Below, one piece after another: positions 4,691 through 8,254 of a stretch of 8,254 nucleotides of DNA; the first letter of the stretch is position 1, and each line of letters starts with the position of its first letter. Source of the DNA: an uncultured Lachnospiraceae bacterium (lineage in GTDB: Bacteria > Bacillota > Clostridia > Lachnospirales > Lachnospiraceae); contig CACZQU010000228.1 of assembly GCA_902783305.1 (NCBI GenBank), forward strand, positions 1-8,254, read 5' to 3'. Position numbers and translations under genes: made by a program. The notes under the pieces are model-generated. The model was not told the DNA's origin. It saw nothing but the letters and a program-made list of their open reading frames with translations, and did not search any database.

Positions 4691-5808
4691 CATCTTGCGA
4701 ATTGAGATACCAGGTGGCAGGCTGTCAAGTGACCCATCCCTGTATCCCTGAGAGAAGGCCGTTCCCTGCGGCACTGCTGTGTACAGTACCTGCACCGCGA
4801 TGCAAAGCTGCATCCTTCCGGAAGGTCGATGGCATTTGGAATATCCCCTTCCAGAATAATCCGCCCGCTCAGATCCTCCGGATCCGCTTTGGGAATAGCG
4901 GACATCAGCGCCTGCGTGTAGGGATGAAGCAGATGGGAAAACAGTTCTTCCGAAGGAGCAATCTCCACAATCCGTCCCAGGTACATCACGGCAACCACAT
5001 CACAGATGTGTTCAACAACCGTCATCTCATGGGAAATGAACAGCATGGTCATCCGGAATTTCTTCCTGAGATCCACGATCAGATTCAGAATCTGTGCCTG
5101 CACGGATACATCCAGAGCGGAGACCGGCTCATCTGCCACAATGAACTTCGGGTTCAGCAGCAGCGCACGGGCAATGGCAAGACGCTGAAGCTGCCCGCCG
5201 GACAACTCTGAGGGACTCCGGTAGAGTATCTCTTCCGGTAAAGAGATATAATCCATCAGGTCATGGATTCGCTGACCGGTTTCCCCGGCTGTCATCCCGT
5301 AAACATGCCCGACTTCGGAAAGCGCCTGATAAATCCGCTGTCTGGGATTAAACGAGGAATAAGGATTCTGAAAAATCATCTGCATATTGCGGCGGTATGG
5401 CTTCAGTTCTTTGCGTCCAAGTCTGGATATATCCGTACCATCAAACAGCAAGGTCCCTTCTGTAACAGGAAACAGACGAAGCAGAGCACGTCCAAGAGTG
5501 GACTTCCCACAGCCGCTCTCTCCAACCACTCCCAGTATTTCTCCTTCACAGATGTCCAGAGAAACTCCGTCCACGGCTTTCAGAATTTTCTTTTTCCCTG
5601 ATAAGCCTCCGGAAGACAACGGGAAATGTTTTTTCAGATTCTCCGCGTGAATGATAATGTGTTCCCGGTTCATCAGCGTTGATTTTGCTGCTGCTTCATC
5701 CGTGTCATTCGCTCCGGAAAAAAGGGAGCAGCCGGCTGGGGCACAGGAATCCATTTCGTGATTCTCCTTGGATCCATGCAGGGAAACGGATGGTTCTCCG
5801 GTATTCAT
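4690..5808 (-). CDS. dppF: Peptide ABC transporter ATPase (DppF/OppF type) with N-terminal extension
   Basis: A 372-residue cytoplasmic ATPase that should pair with the D subunit to power import. It has Walker A GESGCGKST (96-104), Q-loop Gln147, signature LSGGQ (202-206), Walker B FIVADEP (222-228), SALD D-loop (230-233) and the switch His260. The C-terminal oligopeptide-transporter region holds HPYTQALMSAIPKADP (295-310) and a cysteine cluster (Cys333, 339, 342, 346, 364). The start at 5808 overlaps the D gene stop as ATGA and has GGAGGTGA seven bases upstream. This leaves about 50 residues before the ABC domain, which normally starts close to the N terminus. Met46 (5673) would give the usual length but has no ribosome binding site. 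The extension is polar, includes Cys22 and Cys27, and resembles nothing I know. The substrate label dpp is by type only. Confidence 0.9.
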   Translation of the reverse strand: MNTGEPSVSLHGSKENHEMDSCAPAGCSLFSGANDTDEAAAKSTLMNREHIIIHAENLKKHFPLSSGGLSGKKKILKAVDGVSLDICEGEILGVVGESGCGKSTLGRALLRLFPVTEGTLLFDGTDISRLGRKELKPYRRNMQMIFQNPYSSFNPRQRIYQALSEVGHVYGMTAGETGQRIHDLMDYISLPEEILYRSPSELSGGQLQRLAIARALLLNPKFIVADEPVSALDVSVQAQILNLIVDLRKKFRMTMLFISHEMTVVEHICDVVAVMYLGRIVEIAPSEELFSHLLHPYTQALMSAIPKADPEDLSGRIILEGDIPNAIDLPEGCSFASRCRYCTQQCRRERPSLRDTGMGHLTACHLVSQFAR

Positions 5809-6794
5809 TCGGAAATCACCTCCCCTCCCTTCCCCGTCCGATGGCAGGCAACCATATGATCCTCACCAATCAGCCGTTCCTCTGGTACCTGATCACAACG
5901 TGAATCAGCACAGGGACAGCGGTCTTTATATGCACATACCAGCATCTGACGGTACAGCTGCGGCGGAGCTCCCGGGATGACAGGCAGGTATTCCTCTTTA
6001 TAGCCCGCTTTTGGAATACTTCCGATCAGAGCGCGGGTGTAAGGATGTGCGGCATTGCGGAAAATGGTCTTTGTATCTGCATGCTCTACCACCCTTCCCG
6101 CATACATGACAGACACGCGATGACACATCTCGGCAACAATTCCAAAGTTATGGGTGATCAGCAGAATGCTCATATTCATTTCACGGGAAAGATTTCTTAA
6201 TAACTCCAGAACCTGTGCCTGAATCGTCACATCCAGTGCTGTTGTGGGCTCATCCGCAATCAGAAGCGACGGGCCGCAGGCTATGGCAATCGCAATCATT
6301 ACCCTCTGCTGAAGTCCGCCGCTCAGCTCATAAGGATACTGACGATACCGTTTTTCCGGAGGATCAATCCCGATTTTCTTCAGCAGAGCCATCGTGCGGT
6401 TCTTTGCCTCTGTCCTGGAGCATCCGTCATGCTGGCGGAATGTCTCCGATATCTGTTCTCCGATGGTCAGAAGCGGATTCAGAGATGTCATGGGATCCTG
6501 AAACACCATGGAAATCCGGCTGCCCCGGATCTTCTGCATTTCACGCCGGGAGACCTTCAAAAGATCCCTGCCTTCAAACCAGATCTCTCCGGTCATGCGG
6601 CTTCGCGTGCGGTCATGCAGCTGCAGGATGGACTTGGACGTCATACTCTTTCCACACCCGCTTTCTCCCACCAGACCATGGATTTCCCCGGGGCGTATAT
6701 CCAGATTGACTCCTCCCAGCGCGTAGACGATCCCATGAATGCTCATCAGGTCACAGGTAAGATTCCTTATCGACAACAGAGTATTAGAATCCAT
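5805..6794 (-). CDS. dppD: Peptide ABC transporter ATPase (DppD/OppD type)
   Basis: A 329-residue ATPase subunit at the inner face of the membrane. Motifs run Walker A GESGCGKS (43-50), Q-loop Gln99 in VFQDPMTSLNP, signature LSGGLQQR (157-164, with Leu in the last signature position, normal for D-type subunits that carry Met or Leu), Walker B LLIADEP (177-183), TALD (185-188) and His215. The C terminus has PVIPGAPPQL (271-280) and cysteines at 287, 293, 295, 300 and 317, a layout related to the Fe-S-binding region described for a Thermoanaerobacter DppD. The start at 6794 is chosen because AGAGG (6805-6801) lies six bases upstream and it overlaps the permease C gene by 11 bp; an in-frame ATG at 6902 would extend the protein deep into that gene with a basic, non-family sequence. 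The gene overlaps the F gene by 4 bp, so the two ATPases are probably made in step. Confidence 0.92.
   Translation of the reverse strand: MDSNTLLSIRNLTCDLMSIHGIVYALGGVNLDIRPGEIHGLVGESGCGKSMTSKSILQLHDRTRSRMTGEIWFEGRDLLKVSRREMQKIRGSRISMVFQDPMTSLNPLLTIGEQISETFRQHDGCSRTEAKNRTMALLKKIGIDPPEKRYRQYPYELSGGLQQRVMIAIAIACGPSLLIADEPTTALDVTIQAQVLELLRNLSREMNMSILLITHNFGIVAEMCHRVSVMYAGRVVEHADTKTIFRNAAHPYTRALIGSIPKAGYKEEYLPVIPGAPPQLYRQMLVCAYKDRCPCADSRCDQVPEERLIGEDHMVACHRTGKGGEVISE
5816..5823 (-). promoter_or_regulatory. Shine-Dalgarno site deciding the ATPase F start
   Basis: GGAGGTGA on the minus strand, seven bases before the ATG at 5808 and inside the end of the D gene. It supports the upstream start and therefore the N-terminal extension of the F ATPase, because the internal ATG at 5673 has no comparable site. 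Confidence 0.75.
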
Positions 6795-7725
6795 GGACTG
6801 CCTCTTTCTCCGGCCGGCGTGCTTCCCTTTGCTCCACTTTTTCAAAAGAGGGAAGTTTTCGCTGCTCCGGCGCAAAATACTGATGAATTCCATCACTGAC
6901 AATGTTAAGTGCCACTACCGTCACCAGAATGGCAAATCCTGGCGCCAGAGCCAGAAGGGGATTCTGGAGCAGAAAATTCTTACCCTCCTCCAGCATTGCT
7001 CCCCAGTCAGCTGTAGGAGGCTGTACGCCAAGCCCCAGAAAGCTCAGGGAAGCCAGATCCAGAATGGCATATCCCAGATCCAGCGTAATCTGAACCACGA
7101 TCGTTGACACGCAGTTCGGCAGAATGTGCGCAAACATGATGCGCCGGTCGGAATAGCCAATGGAAAGAGCCGCCTCCACATAGGTCTTGTTTTTCTCCAC
7201 AAGAGTCAGGGAACGTACCAGGCGGGTCAGCATGGGGACATAGACAATTCCCAGGGCAATGACTGCATTCACCATGGAGCGCCCGAATCCGGCGACGAAA
7301 ACGAAAGCCAGCAGCAGAGACGGAAACGAGAGAACAATGTCGCAGATCCGTCCGATCAGGGTATCCAGAATCCCTCCGTAATACCCGGAAAGCAGGCCAA
7401 AAGGAATCCCTGCCGCCATGGAAAGCAAAACCACACCTATCGCGCACAGCAAGGTGGTCCGTCCTCCGTAAAACAGGCGGGTCATCAGATCACGTCCTAC
7501 CTTGTCTGTCCCCAGGAGATGTGTCAGGGATGGCATAGCCAGAGAATCCTTCATATTCAGTTCTGTAGGAGAATAGGGAGAAATCAGATTCGCAAAAACA
7601 CAGACAAAGATAATCGCCAGCAAAAACAAGGATGCAATGATTACAGGTCCTGTAAACAATCTGCCTTCCTGCTTTTTCTTCACACGCAGCATCGGCCGGT
7701 GCCAGAACAGACTTTGTATTTTCAT
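6784..7725 (-). CDS. dppC: Peptide ABC transporter permease (DppC type)
   Basis: A 313-residue integral membrane subunit. A first membrane segment lies near residues 25-48, followed by an external stretch with LLGTDKVGRDLMTRLFYGG (about 70-88), diagnostic of the C-type permeases. Five more hydrophobic segments follow (about 90-115, 130-148, 150-172, 208-232, 256-278). The coupling loop is the EAA motif, EAALSIGYSDRRIMFAHILP (about 184-203), which contacts an ATPase subunit. The C terminus is a charged tail. Two ATGs compete, at 7731 and 7725. AAAGGA (7738-7733) is only one base from the first and seven from the second, so 7725 is preferred; the difference is two residues. It follows permease B by about 49 bases and overlaps ATPase D. 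Confidence 0.92.
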   Translation of the reverse strand: MKIQSLFWHRPMLRVKKKQEGRLFTGPVIIASLFLLAIIFVCVFANLISPYSPTELNMKDSLAMPSLTHLLGTDKVGRDLMTRLFYGGRTTLLCAIGVVLLSMAAGIPFGLLSGYYGGILDTLIGRICDIVLSFPSLLLAFVFVAGFGRSMVNAVIALGIVYVPMLTRLVRSLTLVEKNKTYVEAALSIGYSDRRIMFAHILPNCVSTIVVQITLDLGYAILDLASLSFLGLGVQPPTADWGAMLEEGKNFLLQNPLLALAPGFAILVTVVALNIVSDGIHQYFAPEQRKLPSFEKVEQREARRPEKEAVHGF

Positions 7726-7774
7726 AGACATTTCCTTTACATGTAGTTCCTGACATCACAAGCTCTCACCAAGG

Positions 7775-8254
7775 TTATTCCAGACGAATCCGCGGGTCAA
7801 TCCACGCATATACGATATCCACCAGAAGATTAATGACGGCAAACAGAACAACCATCATCAATGTGATGCTCTGCACAACCGGATAATCCGAAGCTTTTAT
7901 GCTTGCGATCAGAAGATCTCCTACGCCGCCCAATGCAAAAACGCTTTCCACGAGTACCGCGCCTACGATCATGGAGCCGATCTGAATGCTTGCTATGGTA
8001 ATGACCGGAATGACGGCATTCTTAAAACAGTGTTTCAACACCACCTTCCGGAAAGGAAGTCCTTTGGCAATGGCTGTGGATGTATAGTTTGCATGGAGCT
8101 GCTGAATCATATTACTGCGGGTGATGCGGGCAATCAGCGCAACCATGTTAAGACCCAGAGCCAAAGACGGAAGAAACAGATAATACAGATGCTCCGTAAA
8201 TGACTTTCCTGCGCCAAATGTGGGAAACCATCCCAGCTTCAGCGCGAAAACAAA
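7775..8254 (-). CDS. dppB: Peptide ABC transporter permease (DppB type), C-terminal part, cut by the window edge
   Basis: The frame is open from the right edge of the window to TAA at 7777-7775, giving the last 159 residues of a protein that is usually a little over 300 long. The visible part starts FVFALKLGWFPTFGAG, a segment conserved in B-type permeases. It continues through a membrane segment (SLALGLNMVALIARITRS), the EAA-type coupling loop (AIAKGLPFRKVVLKHCFKNAVIP), two more hydrophobic stretches with VLVESVFALGGVG between them, and the family-typical end, AWIDPRIRLE. A TTG codon at 8164 could be mistaken for a start, but the conserved sequence continues upstream of it, so the gene simply runs off the window. 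It is the first visible gene of the operon and its promoter must lie beyond 8254. Confidence 0.92.
   Translation of the reverse strand, partial: FVFALKLGWFPTFGAGKSFTEHLYYLFLPSLALGLNMVALIARITRSNMIQQLHANYTSTAIAKGLPFRKVVLKHCFKNAVIPVITIASIQIGSMIVGAVLVESVFALGGVGDLLIASIKASDYPVVQSITLMMVVLFAVINLLVDIVYAWIDPRIRLE

Noticed and set aside
7126..7746. A 206-codon + strand frame opposite permease C
   Set aside because: It is rich in Gln, His and Asn, typical of the antisense of a hydrophobic membrane protein gene; the opposite strand has clear permease motifs.
8162..8164. TTG at 8164 as the start of a short 129-residue permease
   Set aside because: Conserved DppB sequence continues in frame to the window edge, so the gene is cut by the edge rather than truncated.

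Overview
The window looks like chromosomal DNA from a Firmicute, most likely a clostridial gut-type bacterium (Lachnospiraceae or Oscillospiraceae). The reasons are strong purine-rich ribosome binding sites (AAGGAGG, GGAGGTGA), base composition near half G+C by eye, tightly packed operon junctions, and hairpin-rich spacers. The assignment is an inference. One trait does not fit a typical monoderm Firmicute: the peptide-binding protein has a plain secretion signal and no lipobox cysteine.

Layout. Positions 1-330 hold no convincing gene. They form a nested palindromic unit: an 11-bp perfect terminal inverted repeat (7-17 / 318-328) encloses two adjacent folded modules (24-149 and 151-325). A possible 39-codon ORF (338-457) and a sigma-A-like promoter (381-409) lead into a + strand amidohydrolase of the N-acyl-D-amino-acid deacylase family (454-1824). 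A second hairpin-rich spacer (1847-2054) includes a perfect 17-bp inverted repeat. It is followed by a + strand cytoplasmic beta-lactamase-fold serine hydrolase (2067-2927), whose stop codon lies in the loop of a bidirectional terminator (2907-2942).

The rest is a convergent minus-strand operon for a Dpp/Opp-type peptide ABC importer. In transcription order it reads permease B (cut by the right edge, 8254-7775), permease C (7725-6784), ATPase D (6794-5805), ATPase F (5808-4690) and periplasmic/extracellular binding protein (4610-3021). Genes C/D and D/F overlap, by 11 and 4 bp. The binding-protein gene is set off by a 79-bp gap with a hairpin, a TATAAT-centred palindrome and a very strong ribosome binding site, which suggests it is expressed separately or more strongly.

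Working model (inference): the transporter imports short peptides or N-acylated amino acids. The two signal-less hydrolases then act on them in the cytoplasm, the amidohydrolase releasing D-amino acids from N-acyl or peptide-like substrates and the serine hydrolase cutting a second amide or ester bond. The arrangement recalls the Bacillus subtilis dpp locus, where a dipeptide transporter is paired with a D-aminopeptidase. Substrate specificity cannot be read from the sequence. The features most worth a second look are the nested palindromic units on both sides of the amidohydrolase gene and the possible D-amino-acid scavenging cluster.
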